Positions 1 through 11,811 of a stretch of 64,000 nt of DNA are shown in pieces. This DNA comes from Symbiodinium natans. Taxonomy: Eukaryota > Sar > Dinophyceae > Suessiales > Symbiodiniaceae. Position 1 is the stretch's first letter. Each line of letters opens with the position of its first letter. The notes beneath the pieces are model-generated. The model had not been told where the DNA came from. It did not search any database and worked only from the letters and a program-made list of their open reading frames with translations. Both the position numbers and the translations under genes were made by a program. The stretch is from assembly GCA_905221605.1 (NCBI GenBank), contig CAJNDS010002326.1:374001-438000 (forward strand), read 5' to 3'.

Positions 1-174
1 AGTTGAAGTCCGAAGCGAAGCGCGTTGAGAGATGTGTGAGGTCCGGGACAGAGACCGGCAAGAAGGCGGTGGAGTCGAAGTCGAAGCGGAACCTGAAAAG
101 GTCGGCCTCGCAGCGCACCATGAAGAGCGGCCGCCTCAGCCAAAATGAGCCAAGCTGAGCTAAGAGCATGAAGA
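1..174 (+). CDS. possible exon, basic protein fragment (unidentified)
   Basis: One frame is open from the left edge to a stop at about 172-174 and reads as a Lys/Arg/Ser-rich stretch (KSEAKRVERC, KSKRNLKRSASQ). It has the codon look of a coding exon and could be an N-terminal cytoplasmic piece of the cation channel whose later exons lie at 3.5-5 kb, but there is no recognisable domain. The exon may end before the stop at an unseen donor. Cut by the window edge. Confidence 0.25.
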
Positions 175-3100
175 GCCGATGCCCCGTTTATGCAATGTGT
201 TGATGCGAGGATTGCGGACCAGCGGATCTTGAGTTGCTGGTGATGTTTGCTGTGTTAGAAGTGTGTTTTTTCAGGTGTGCACAAGCTCACGCGCCAGTTC
301 TCCGTGAGCGTGCCTCGCTTGCAATAGGTTTCACAGACAAACGAGCAGGTTCTGGTATCACATTGACGACGAACTCCTTGCAGCTGCTACTTGCATCATG
401 ATGCTTGTGCAGCTGCTCAAGTTTACGAAAAGTGGTTTGTCTGACAAAGCACATGTGTGATGACAGGTCTACACACAGAAAGATCTGGAGCTGAAGGGCG
501 ACGGCGCAGTGGCTGCTGTCGCGTACAGCCATCCTGCTGCAAGTTAATGCGCTTTGCTGTAGAAATCAAGTCAAAGGCAAGGTGGAGAGCAGAGCGACAG
601 GCGTCACAGCATTAGAATGAGACCGGTGCACAGCTGAAAGCTTGCGATTTGCAGTGAATGCTCATGTATGAGGCCCCTGTTTTCTGAACGTCGCCCTTCT
701 TGTCATCGTGTCTTGGAGCCAGAGCGATACTAGTGACAACGCAGGTCCGAGCTGGTTTGAAGTGTGAACATGCATAAATTGTCCACATTCCAGGTACTCA
801 ACGCCCTGTGGATGTTGGTCGACACGGAGTGGAACCATGTCAACCTCAGAGGCGACTTCAAGAACTTTAGCAGAAGCACACTTGAGGGAATGTCTCTGCA
901 GGCTCCGACGGTCGACGTCCTCTTCAAGATATCAGTCCGGTGTTGGAGAACTGCTTCTGTAGTGTCTTGATGAACCATTGTGTGATCTGTGCGTGTGTGC
1001 AGTGCAGATCATGTCATCATGTCGTTGGTTAAGCTCTTTTCGCAGTTAATGCCCACGCCTGCATCTGAGGCTTCTTCAGCATCGAGATTCTAATTCGTCT
1101 TTTTGGGTTCAGACGCTGGCGTTTTATGTTCAAGGACTTTGCTTCCTGCAGCTCTCTTGTAGCATGGTTTCAGTGAGAGACTGGTTTTCCATTCCAAGGG
1201 TCTGCGTGGCTTCTCCAAGCAGGTAGAAGAATCGGACACTTCATGGAGAGTGCTAGTCGTGCTAGTTCAGCAGCAGCTTTGTCAGGATGTGTGGTTTCTT
1301 TTTGCGCGGCGCTCGTTCCATTTGTACCACTTTGAGCACACGACTGATGTGAAGATGTGAAGCGAGGTACAACCTGCACGCATATGCACGCTGAGGACTT
1401 GCTGTTGGTTATTTTGATGATACTGGAAACATGGGTTCTGCAACTGAGACTGCAAGATGACCATCGTGGTAGTGGAGCTTTGCAGTTGTGAGACGTACAA
1501 GCCAACTCCTTGTGTTGGGGCTACGCCAGCTGCGATGCCAGGCCTTTGCTCAGTTTGGTCGACAGCAACCTGAACTCCGATGCGCTTGATAATGTTGCCC
1601 TCATCAGGCTCCATGTAGCAGCAGCCAAAAGTTGAGTTGTTGCCTACCGAAGAAACAACCATTTGTGTTGCTGCATCGTTGGGAATCCCCACACAAATAA
1701 TCCTTGTGGCTGTGCTGGCGGCTAGTTGCTGTTATGGGAAGTTAGTGCTGCTCAGCAGGCTGTTCCGCTTGCCTGGCTCTCAGCGTCTGTGCATCATCCA
1801 GCCAAGAAGCGGAACACTGTACTCGTTACGCGCTGCCGCCTCCGTTGGACCCCGAAGGGGTCCGTCCCCAAGGGGGGGCGATCGAATCCTAGCGGTTCCC
1901 CATCCTGGCTCAGCAGCCTGGATGCAGAGGGGACTCTTTCTTGAGTCTGGCCACACCGCTTGGGGAGAGGGGGGGGGGCGAGGAAGGTGGCTTTCTGGAG
2001 GGATAAGGTGCCCCCCGAAGCACCAGAGGCCTGGGGCCTCGGCGGACATGTTTGTGCTGTGCAAGCCGTGACACTGCTTGCACTGCTTGCACTGCTTGCA
2101 CTGCTGAACGGCTGCCAGCCTGGTGTGGGAAGATATGGGAAGGCTCCGCCTGGGTCGCATTTTCCGGATGCTTCGATTTCATCCTGAGATGAGACTGCTT
2201 GTGAAAAGCGCCTTAGCCGCAACAACAGTTTAGCCATGTGTCATGCTGCGTCTGAACATAGCTCACGTGATTTGTTCTCTTCTTTTCAAAGAATGGGCAT
2301 CTGTCGGTAGGCTCTTCTAATGAATTTGTCGACAAGCTTCAGCTTGACCATGAGATGTGCTTCAAGTATGTTTCAGTTCAGGTATTGCACGTGCCATGAA
2401 TGCAGTTTTCAACATTCTCTTCTTGCTCGTCCTGGCATCGAGCTCAGTGTTAAACACCCGGTAATGCCGGTTTTGCTGCACCTCCAGTCAGTTCTTGCAA
2501 GACAACAGGTGACTTACCTTTTCGCCATCGTTTTCACATCCCAGAATCTTGGCAGACGAAGAAGACTTTTTTTATGTTCATTCTTAGCAGCTTAAGCACT
2601 TTCTTTTGAATTGCGGACATTTTTGTGACACCTAACTTGATGGACACTGTTCTCATTCGACGTGTTGGTTGTGGCAGCATCTCACAGTATTTTCACACAG
2701 CTTGCTGCATGTTTTGCGAAGCGAAGCTCAAGATGAGCAGCCGGAGGCAGTTAGTTTCGAGTCCGGATACAGTCGCTACCGTCTTCTCCCTACGAACTCT
2801 GGGACGATACCGCGCCGGCCATCTTAGATGCAAACGAGAAAAGCAGCCACTGAGTCTTTGAAGGTTCGGAAGCAGCTTCGAGTGGAAACGCTAGCAATGC
2901 AAAATTGAACTCGTGAACCTCGGAACCAGGAAGGAGATATCTCCGATGCATCACTTGATTGACTCGTCCAAGCTTCCACGTACGAGACAGGCAAGACCCT
3001 GCAGTAGGAAATAGTCCCCGCCAAAGTCTTCTTCAGCAGTTCTTGGTCAGGCAAAAAAGTACACTGAGGGGAACCAGCATCAGCCGATGCTCTGCAACCA

Positions 3101-3480
3101 AGGGTGCTTGCTTGTGGGTGTCGAACCGCCAACAGCCTCAGTAGACGAAACTGCCAACCGAGCCCTGTCGAACCTCCCTCAAGAGGATGGTTTGTATCAA
3201 GCGCTGGAAGTCCCCGACGGGGCACGAACCGGACATGTGTTTCCGCGGCACGCGCAACTTACAAGATAATTTTCTTCGCAAAAGAGGCCCGTAGGTTGTG
3301 TGCCACGAGTGCACTTCTTTTACGCTTCTTTTACGCTTCTATACAACTTAAACCGAAAACACTGACTTTGCTATAGGCATGTTTGCCGGGCATTCGGCTT
3401 CTTGTAACGTTGCACCGAGTCATTACGCATTGAGCAGGTAGCAGTTTGAGACGACACAACACAAGGTGGACATTTGCTCG
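175..3480. other. no confident gene; intron-like sequence with one possible exon
   Basis: No recognisable protein. One possible exon at about 793-937 (+) reads VLNALWMLVDTEWNHVNLRG followed by FKNFSRSTLEGMSL, which resembles the linker and turret sequence of a voltage-gated channel but is not diagnostic. A 9-bp unit TTGCACTGC repeats about three times near 2078-2106. The rest looks like long introns of the channel gene or intergenic DNA. Confidence 0.3.
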
Positions 3481-3501
3481 AAGTTGTGAGATTTTCAGGT
3501 T

Positions 3502-5705
3502 GGCCAAGCCTGGCACGGAGCGGATCAATGCAGACCTGTCTGAGGCACGGGCAGACATGGCCAGGACACTGGCTGTGAGCGAAAGTTTCATGGGCATTCC
3601 CTCTATTGCCAGACTGCAGACTGCAGGCCTCAGCAAAGCAACTCTTTGCTGATATTGTCTCTTCGATGCTTTCCCTGCAGCTCAGATGCAATCATACGGT
3701 CATGCACGCTGCGCTAAGCTGCTAGGGTCTGCCAGCTAGCAGGGGCATGGACTGGCAGTGCTATGGGCTTATTCAACGTTCATGCGTGCTGCATACTGGT
3801 CCATCGCAGGTTCACACATGGCGTGTGAGGGGCTGAGAGCAGCGGTCCTTTTCTTTTACGCTCTGGCGTTGGAACGTGTCAGCGGCACCTATTTGCAGTT
3901 CTTTTGTATCAGGGCGTTTTTGAAGATAATCCTTTGCAAGAAGGCTTGCAGACGAGCTGGCCTTCGCCTTTCTAGCCATCAAGGAGGACGGGAGTGTGCT
4001 CAATATGATATGCCAGTAAGAGTCATGAAACGTGGAAGCCAGCTGGCATCAGTTGTCCTTGAGAGTTCACGTCGATATGTCACAGGACAGCGTCCCACTC
4101 TTCTGGCTCTTCACGGTCTTCGTGGTGTTCTCCGGGATCACGTTGCTCAACATGCTCATAGGAGTTCTCTGTCAGGCAGCCAAGATGTGAGTTCATGCTT
4201 GGGCTGCTTGTCTCGTGAACGGGAACATGTGCAGGTCGTGGAGGACAACTCACGCGAGCACGAGAAGCAAAAGATTCTGGTGGATCTCAAATCGAGCTTG
4301 GAGGAGGCCTTTGAGGCCTCGCAGCTCAGTTCGTAAACTTCATTGTCAGGAAACACAAGCTAAAGGCGAGAGGCCCTCTCGTCGTTGGGCCAAAATGTGG
4401 CCCCACCGGTCCTTTGCCTCTCAAATCAACAGGCAGGCAGAATTGTTTCCAAGCAGCTGGCAGAAACTTTGATAGATCAAGAGTTTTTTCGCATGCTTGC
4501 GTTTATGGGTCATCTGGGCGGTTTACATCAGGACCGTGGTCCAAACATGGCAGGTAGAGAGTTCTGTTTGAACTGGTTGTGAACAAGCCGTGCATTCCAG
4601 ATACATGCAGGCACAAGGCACAGTGCGTTTGGCTTGAGTACGCGAGGCCTTGGACACTTCCTTTGATGGACTAGTCAGCAACTGGGCTCAATTTTTCAGA
4701 TCCTGATGCTTTCCTGATGGTTTGCCGTGCGCAGTCTGCTGCAACTCAGGTGAAGAGGAGTTCCAGAAGATGAAGACGGATCCGGGTGTTATGGAGATCT
4801 TCTTTCGGTCTTTTGGTGGCACGAACTCTGCTTTTGCACAGCGGACTTTGGAGCTGCCGAGGCTGGGCATGGAGGAATCCGCCATCATCCAGAGATTGGA
4901 TCACATGCAGGCCCGCATACCTTCTTGACATACCGTCATGCTCTGCCGAGGCGGGCCATGAGGCTCTTGACATTCCGCCTTAAGGAGACGATCTTTGCCA
5001 CCAAGCACGAGGATCCAGACGAGTCCTGTATTTCGCATTCTGCAAGGTGAGCGCTGCAAGCTGTTCGTGTTGTTGCAATGCCATGCAATGCCCATTCTGC
5101 CTCCGGTTGCTGGAAGATCGTCTCAGATCAACCTCGCCCGAGGCCTCCAAGCCTGTCCTTCGCTCAATTTGCGGACCAGGCCCCACCAGAGATGTCGTTG
5201 CCGCAAAGCACATGTGCAGCTTCAAGTGCGCTCGTCGAGAGAGAGGGCTGAAAGCTCAGCCGGCTGGGCCAGGTCGTCGAACTGCAAATGAACACTGCTG
5301 CGGGGGTGTCTCAGCAGAGAAAGAGAACTGGGAAGGAGCGGTAACATGCCGTGTCGGCGAACTAGGCCGAGATCTTCCAAGAATTTGTGTAGCCGAGGTT
5401 CTGGATGTTCAAATGTTGGCATCCAAGGCAACGGTCTCTGATTGCTGTGCTAAAGCGTGCCTGTGTTCCAAAGCCTCGTGCGCCAAACTGATCTGACCTG
5501 GAGGTCCGTGCCGAAGATCATCAGATCTTGCAGCTGGGCAGAAAGCCGTTGCTGTGTAATGCTACAGTACGTGCTACGTTGGGTTCGCTCTAGGCCTCCA
5601 ATGCCCGAAGACCACAAAGCCGTCTTGAGGACAACACTGAACCGCCTGGAGCCAGATCTGCATCGTTTGCTGGAAGAGCCTCTGGAGCCGCAGGAGAGCG
5701 TGTGA
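3502..5705 (+). CDS. voltage-gated cation channel, S6 and C-terminal region (split gene)
   Basis: Exon fragments of an ion_trans family channel. The clearest piece, about 4076-4186, encodes a pore-lining S6 helix: PLFWLFTVFVVFSGITLL followed by NMLIGVLCQAAK. The NMLIGVLC motif is typical of the voltage-gated Na/Ca-type channels that are expanded in dinoflagellates. The next exon, about 4234-4336, is a charged helix (VVEDNSREHEKQKILVDLKS). About 4748-4927 reads EEEFQKMKTDPGVMEIF, like the second half of an EF-hand, then a helix MEESAIIQRLDHMQARI. An earlier exon near 3502-3592 (ERINADLSEARADMARTLAV) and a tail near 5598-5705 (LNRLEPDLHRLLEEP, then stop) probably belong to it. S1-S5 and the selectivity filter were not found. 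Channel identity is fairly sure; exon limits and the order of outlying pieces are inferred. Confidence 0.6.
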
Positions 5706-8021
5706 AGCGCACAGATTTACAAGCACACCCTTTGTCGCAGGCGTAGACTTTACAGCATGCGTTGTCGAGTGAAGATGGAGTTGGGTCCTTTGCCGCCTCG
5801 ACGCTGCAATTTGGTTGGTCAAAGGCTCCTGGGACTCCAAGGCTTTGAAGGGTGCAGCAGTTGCGTATACCTGACCCGTTCCTCGACGTTCGAAGGAGGC
5901 CAAGACCATGTCGTCCCTGGGGCTGCACACGCTGAACCTCACGGGAGAGGCCACAGGGTTTTCAAAAAAACGTCGGGCTTTGACCTGACAGGCTGCCGGG
6001 AGTCTGGCATTGTGGCGCTGCGTTCAATCCGACAGGACTCGATGCCGGTGAGGTTCCCGTCAACTCCACTGGGATGTGTGGGAGAGGCCCGAGCAGCGCA
6101 GATGACGTGCGAGCGTGAGCGAGCGTGGCTGGGAGTGTGGCTGGAGCTTTCAAGATTCATTGAGCCCATTCGCCCCTGTTATCGCTTGCACATATCCGAA
6201 TTTCACAGGCTTCACAGGCGTCTCAGCAAGGGCCAATGGGCCCGACGCCCGAAGAAGAGACCGTGGGAGCCTCGGAAATCTCAGACTCAGAGGGCTGATC
6301 TTGCGGCAGGTTTCAGCAGCGTGCTGGTCTTTGACGTGGAGATAGTATGGTGACACGTGGTAGCTGTGTTGCTTCATGAGGTCCATCTTCCTGGTGCGCT
6401 GGAGAGTCGCTCGGGCAGCCTCCATGAAAGCGCTGCAAAGGCCTGAGAAAGCCACAAACAGACACCGACACAAGCCTACAAACGACAAACTACTACAACC
6501 AGTATCAACCATTACAAACCGCAACAGCCACCTGAGAGCTAAGCCCGACCAGGCGTCCCGGATGCCTGTGGTGGGCACGCCGGCAGAGGCAGGATCCAGA
6601 GTGTTGCAGAGACCTTTCCATCTCTTTACTATCAAGTTCAACTATCCACTCTCCCAGCCTCACCATTTCCCATGACCCCAAATATCGGGACGAGCAGAAC
6701 TGAGACTTCACCATTATTTGACGGCCAGCAACCCCAGGCAATGTTGTGTCTCGGTCGCTGAGTCGCCTCTCCCATGTTGTTCTTCTCATGCCTCTCATTC
6801 TTCTCGGCTTTACGGCTTTGCGGCTTTGCGAGGTGCCAGACGTCAAGGCCTTGGTGACGGAAGACTTCAAGCTGAGGGAGGACTGGCTTCAGGAGGCTTG
6901 GTCGAAAGACTTCCATCCAGCATTCCGTGCAGCAGCTACCGCAGGTGCCCACGGAACTGCTTCTCTACATTCTGAAAGCAAGGGCCGGGCCAGAAATCAT
7001 CTCATGAGAGGTATGGCATTTAATTCTGGAGAGAGCTTTCCGACTGACATGCTGCAAAGACTGCAATCACATAGGCCCTGAGCAGGGTCTTACAACACAA
7101 GGCTTTTCGAAAAAATCGCTGCACGCACTCCGAGTGCAGCCAGACCAGAATGGCTGAGTACGATACTGATACAGGTGCCAACTGCGGACAAGACTCAACA
7201 AGCATCAGTCCTCTCCAGTGTAGAGTCAAAAGAAGTGTGATTTTCACAGGATTCTCACAGGTCTCACCATTTTCAGGCACAGTGTCAAGAGGACTTCTAG
7301 GCACCCAACAGACAAAGCCACTTCGGGTCCAAGCTTAGGCCTCGAGGTCCTTGAGGTGCTACATGGTACCAGAATCATATTCCTCTTGACGCAGCTCAAG
7401 TCAGTTTGAGAGGGTGCACAGCTTTACAGGCTCCCGATGCTTCGGGCTCACCCTCTCAAGTGCTCCAACAGGAGTTTAGCAGTGGCAGCGCTGGGCACAG
7501 GTCCGCGAGTAAGCGCCATGCGCACAGCGCTGTGCCTTGGACATTAGCGCAGGTGGATGCATCCACCCGTTGTGCCCTGCGCGAAGCGGAGGGAGAAATA
7601 AGCCTGATGTCACTTGTTCGGCGTTTCCGCGGGTTCCTGGCCGGGTGAGGGGGGCAATGGGTTATGGCAAAGCAGAATTTCGGCATGTTCGTCGCTTGTC
7701 GGTAGTTGTGGGTCCGACGAAGAAGAGAGCATCGGAGTGGCCTTTCATGCGCTCGAAGGTGCAGATTTATTGGATGGCACTTGCAACGAAACAGTTGTTT
7801 GCTCACGCCGGACAGGAACAAGCTGGGCTCAAGCTGAGAAGCTGAGCTCACTAGAAGCGGTTGGCTGGCTTCGGTTCGGTGTGAGGAGGCCCGGATTTCG
7901 TGAGAAAACGGCAGGTGTGCCTGGTGCACGAGAGGTAGCGTACTGTCCCAAGCATGTTAAGTACGTGAGGAGCTGTCATAACATGTCATAGCAGTACAAT
8001 ACTGCTCCAACATGCACCAGG
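5706..8021. other. unresolved region between channel and U2A' genes
   Basis: Contains sequence with coding character but no recognised family. On the + strand about 6831-6937 reads VPDVKALVTEDFKLREDWLQ then EAWSKDFHPAFR after a plausible AG acceptor, and about 7565-7645 reads REAEGEISLMSLVRRFRGFL. On the - strand about 6560-6330 reads FMEAARATLQRTRKMDLMKQ. These could be exons of one or more further genes or of the channel. I cannot link them by splice phase. Confidence 0.25.
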
Positions 8022-11000
8022 ATGCGGTTGACACTGGAGCTGCTGCAGCAGGCGCCGCAGTCGCTGAACCCAGCGTTGCATCGGCAGCTGCAGCTTAGAG
8101 GCTTCAAGTGGCCTGGAAGCAGCAGAGCGATGCAGTGTGACGCAGAGCGTGATGAGTCGATGATCCAGCTCGATTTTGTGCTGCATCTCTTTCTCAGGAT
8201 CCCCACTATCGCAACCTGGCTGAAGGAAGCGGTTTGCAGCTGATGTTGCAGATAACGCGGTTGCTAAGGAAAATCTGGGTGGCACAGATGACGCTTATGA
8301 GCTGCTGCCTAAGACATGAAGATCGCTGCCAGAAGAGCCAGTTCATGCATCATTGTGATTGTCCCGACAGTTCTGTTAGGCAGCAGGGCATGGCGTAATT
8401 TTAACGCTACGAGACTCGCCGCGGCCGGGGGCAAATGGGGCGGGGCGGGCAGGGCAGGGCGGGGCGTGGCGTGGCGTGGGGTGGTGGGGGGGGTGAGAGG
8501 TGGGGTACCTGCTTTACGTTACCCAAGCACCCACGGCCCGAGGCCTGGCGCATTACTGGCTTCAGATGCAGTACGTACTGTGTACGTGTCAAAGCTTCTT
8601 GATTCTGTAGGTGTCTGGACTTTTCAGACAACGATCTCATCAAATTGGGGAACTTCCCACCGTTAAGGAGGTCAAGTTCTTAGCAGTCAGATATTTGCTG
8701 CACGTGTTGCAGTTGTGCGGTCTACAGCTTGCGTCTTCGACATGCCGAGATTACGCGTCCTGATGTTGATGAACAACAGGCGCGCATGGGCAAGGTCCAA
8801 TCCAATGCGGTCACCTTCCCCCCCCTTTTAGCTCTGCAAATCGGAGTTCATTTCTGATGAGAGTTTGCCCTGTGAGACTCTTCGATACTGGCCCGCGTAT
8901 ATGCTTAAACAGCCTTGTGCGCACAGGATTAGCCGAATTGCCCCGGACTGCCCTTGGCCGGCAAATAATGGCTAAGCAGAACTGTCACTATGTGTTGCTT
9001 GCGGATGAAGTGGTGCCGCTACTTGGGTTGAAAGCTAGAATCCTCAGGCTTCGATCCGATTCCCAACATTGTCAGCCTCGTGCTGACAGGCTGGAGCTGC
9101 GCAACGTGAGGTTAGATAGCATTCGATTGTTTTGCTGACCAGAAGTATAGAAAGTAGAAGCCAGAAGGCCGTCTCAATATGACTCGAGTCAGTCTCAGTT
9201 TCTGGTTTCAGAAACTGGCCCCGATTCAGGAAATCTCAGACAATTCCGAATCAAACAACTGTGGCTCCATGCAATTGAGAAAATCTGAGATCAGGCGATT
9301 CGTGAAACTGGCCGGTTCAGGAAACGGCTTCGCACGATTCAAATGAATCTTGTGATTAGGGAAAGCCGTCAGCAAGATTGGGAAACTGCCCGATTCAGGA
9401 ACCCAATGCCCCATCCCGGAAACTGCAAGTGCACCCGCTTTCCAGAGCGTGCCGCCACGCGCAACAAGTGTCAATTACTTGAAGCCCTGGTGCTACTTCG
9501 TCCCCCTGCTCACTTTGTCTTGCGTGAGGAGGACCAGACTCAAAACCAAATCTGCGGTTTCCAATTTCCCGAGTCCGTGGTTTCCAGGTCGGTCCGTTGC
9601 GGTCTCCGAATTCACAGTTTCCAGTTTCTCGATTCGAACCCGCGGTTTCCAGCTTCCCATTTTTGAGGGTCACCCGAGGGTACCTCCTTCCCAAATCATC
9701 AATTTTCCAATTTCAGCGTTTTCCAGTTTCTCGGATCCGTTCCGGATTTCTGAGTTCTTGTTTCAAGTTTCCACGTTTTCCAGTTTCCCGAATCTCTCGG
9801 TCCATCATGAGTTGCTGGCTGCTGTCGCCTCTGCCCTGTCGACCAGGCAACAAGCTGGAGAAGCAGCTTGGCATTCATTAGTCTCATGAAGCTTTTGTGT
9901 AGTGCCCTGTGGTTCATGGGCCAGTCTGCTGCTATCGGAGGCTGGTAGACTTGGAGCCCATCACGCAGCTCAAGAACTTGGAGCGCCTTAGCCTCATGGA
10001 TAACCCGGTCACCAAGGCGGGCGCTACATTGCACAAGGGGGAGTATGTGGGGCACCGATATTCGCGTGAGTGCAGGTGAAGCATTTTCGGCCTTACATGA
10101 TCCACAAGAGCTCGAAGACGCTGAGGCATCTCTTTCATGACCTGTTGCATGATCTTTCGCTGCCCGCGGCAGAGCGCTCTCTGCAATTTCCAAGCCGTCC
10201 TGCAAGGATCCTAGACTTCAACCGCATCAAGGACAAGGAGAGAAAGGCGCTTTGTTATTGATTTCGTTGTTGTTGCCGATCCGCAGGCAGGTCACAGTGA
10301 GGATGCTCATGTATGCAGGTTGTCAAACGTGCAGTGAGACGGTCATCGGTGATGTACCAGATTGTTGAGCGATGCGGCTAGCAACATTGTTTACGAGCTG
10401 TCCTGGGAAGGAATAGCGCGTCATGTTTAAACTCAAGGCAAGGCAGAGCTGCCCGTGATGCAGGCGGCGACGCTGCTCTTTGCAGGTGAGCGTGGAAAGA
10501 AGCTGCTGGAGGTGCAGTAGAGTAGAGCACATCGATTTGATCAACAAAGCGACCACCAATCTCGAACTGACAGGAGATCGCTCCCCCGCGTGTGGCGGGC
10601 AAGGAGCCCACGGAGAAGGCACGCACACAGACACACAGACGCACAGACGCACAGATGCACAGACGCACAGACGCACAGACGCACAGACACACATGGACAC
10701 AGACAAACGGACACACAGGGACACAGACACACGGACACACGGACAAACGGACACACGACACACAGACACACAGACACACAGGGACACGGACACACAGACA
10801 CACAGACACACAGAGACACAGACACGCAGACGTACAGACACGCGGACACACGGACACACAGACCTGCAGCTAGCAGTGAATTCAATCGCCGCATACATAG
10901 TTTGTTGTCAGCCACGGAATTCCACAGACACAGACCTCGGGGAGAATCATTGTATAGGCGACAAGCGACAAGGTAAGTGTGGGAGAGATCAGTCATGACA

Positions 11001-11576
11001 TGCAAGCTGCCAGGTGTCTGACGTCTCGAAGTCCGGTCCATCTCCTGAAGTTATCGCCACGCAGCTGCATGGGTCTGAAAGGTTGCTGTTGGGGGCAAGT
11101 CTGGGTGTCTGCTGTTTCTTGAGGCTTTGTCATATCTTGTGATATCTTGTCAGACCTTGTCACGCTTGTTGGCTTGCGGATGCTTGCGGTCTCAGGAGCG
11201 CATCAAGAAGGCCATTGCGGAGGCCGAGACCATCGAAGAGGTCACACGCCTCGAGAAGGCCAGCTGAGCGCCCCATGGGCCCATGCGGCCGTTGGGCAAG
11301 GGGTGGCAAAGGGGTGGCAAGGGGTGGCAAGGGGTGGCAAGAGTCAAGCATTGAGGCCTTGAAGAGTGGAGTCCTGCCCGACGACCTGAAGGAGCCAGGC
11401 CAGGGCGTGTGTGCGTGGGGGGGGGGGGTTTCTGATGTTTCAGTACCGAGCCGCTGAGCTTAGGCACCGAGGGCCCGGAGCCGGCACCCATGGAAGGAGG
11501 CCGCGTCAAACCGTGGACCTTTTTCACCGCTCAGTGCGATCTCCTTCCAGGTCCGGCGCCAATGGCGGAGGGATAA
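8022..11576 (+). CDS. SNRPA1: U2 snRNP A' protein (U2A', SNRPA1-like)
   Basis: Leucine-rich-repeat protein that with U2B'' binds stem-loop IV of U2 snRNA in the spliceosome. The N-terminus [20 protein letters not shown] then LQLRGFK matches the conserved U2A' start. Phase-consistent exons: 8022-8107, 8198-8210 (13-nt microexon), 8269-8300, 8611-8667 ([18 protein letters not shown]), 8760-8779, 8927-about 8950 (RISRIAP), 9048-9089, 9941-10016 ([20 protein letters not shown]), 10076-about 10108, about 10191-10246 ([14 protein letters not shown]), 10464-about 10517, 11196-11258, 11356-11398, 11464-11499, 11551-11576. The tail joins as [12 protein letters not shown] + PAPMAEG and stop. Donors are a mix of GT, GC and GA. 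One short LRR piece after 9089 and a linker between 10517 and 11196 were not located. Order and content of all LRRs agree with the family. The end lies 235 bp before the methyltransferase start. Confidence 0.9.
9185..9800. repeat. inverted array of short repeats in a U2A' intron
   Basis: The left half (about 9200-9410) repeats the motif GAAACTGGCCCGATTCAGGAA in degenerate form; the right half (about 9545-9800) repeats its complement-like TTTCCAGTTTC, TTTCCCGA and GGTTTCC. Read together this is an imperfect inverted array inside the intron after the exon ending at 9089. Confidence 0.55.
10618..10864. repeat. CACAGA-type minisatellite in a U2A' intron
   Basis: About 245 bp of degenerate ACACAG / ACGCACAG units. 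Both strands are open in several frames only because of the repeat period; none of those frames is a gene. It sits in the intron between the exons ending about 10517 and starting 11196. Confidence 0.9.
11288..11340. repeat. short tandem repeat, GGGGTGGCAA unit
   Basis: Four consecutive 10-11-bp units in the short U2A' intron between the exons ending at 11258 and starting at 11356. Unremarkable apart from filling most of that intron. Confidence 0.8.
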
Positions 11577-11811
11577 TGCAGGGACTGCCCGGGCCTCGAG
11601 GGCGTCTGCCGGCGGATGTTTGGTGTGCTTTACCGGCTTTACCTGTCCTAAACGCACAAGCATGTGGTTTGCATGTGATTGCAGGAGGCCATGGGAGGTC
11701 ACAGTAAAAGCCATGATTTCCGTGCAGGCCGCCCACTGCTCAAACGCCTCTGGGAGGTTCGCGCCCTTCCCCTCGTCGCATTCCCGGTGCTGGCATCAAG
11801 GCCAACGCGAA

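Noticed and set aside
138-147. Ten-base match to the reverse complement of the dinoflagellate spliced leader
   Set aside because: Only ten bases, on the wrong strand for the genes here, and inside a probable coding stretch; expected by chance in a window of this size.
3160-3262. Possible tRNA-like fold
   Set aside because: No consistent acceptor, D-arm, anticodon and T-arm pairing could be drawn; no convincing tRNA or rRNA gene was found anywhere in the window.
10323-11041. Long Cys/Val/Ser/Leu-rich frames on the - strand and His/Thr-rich frames on the + strand (up to 191 residues)
   Set aside because: They are open only because of the CACAGA minisatellite period; all frames are open and the sequence falls in a U2A' intron.
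11620-11811. N-terminal extension of the methyltransferase by 64 residues
   Set aside because: The first start candidate lies before the methyltransferase fold begins, the extra sequence has no conserved content, and the ATG at 11812 fits the usual family start.
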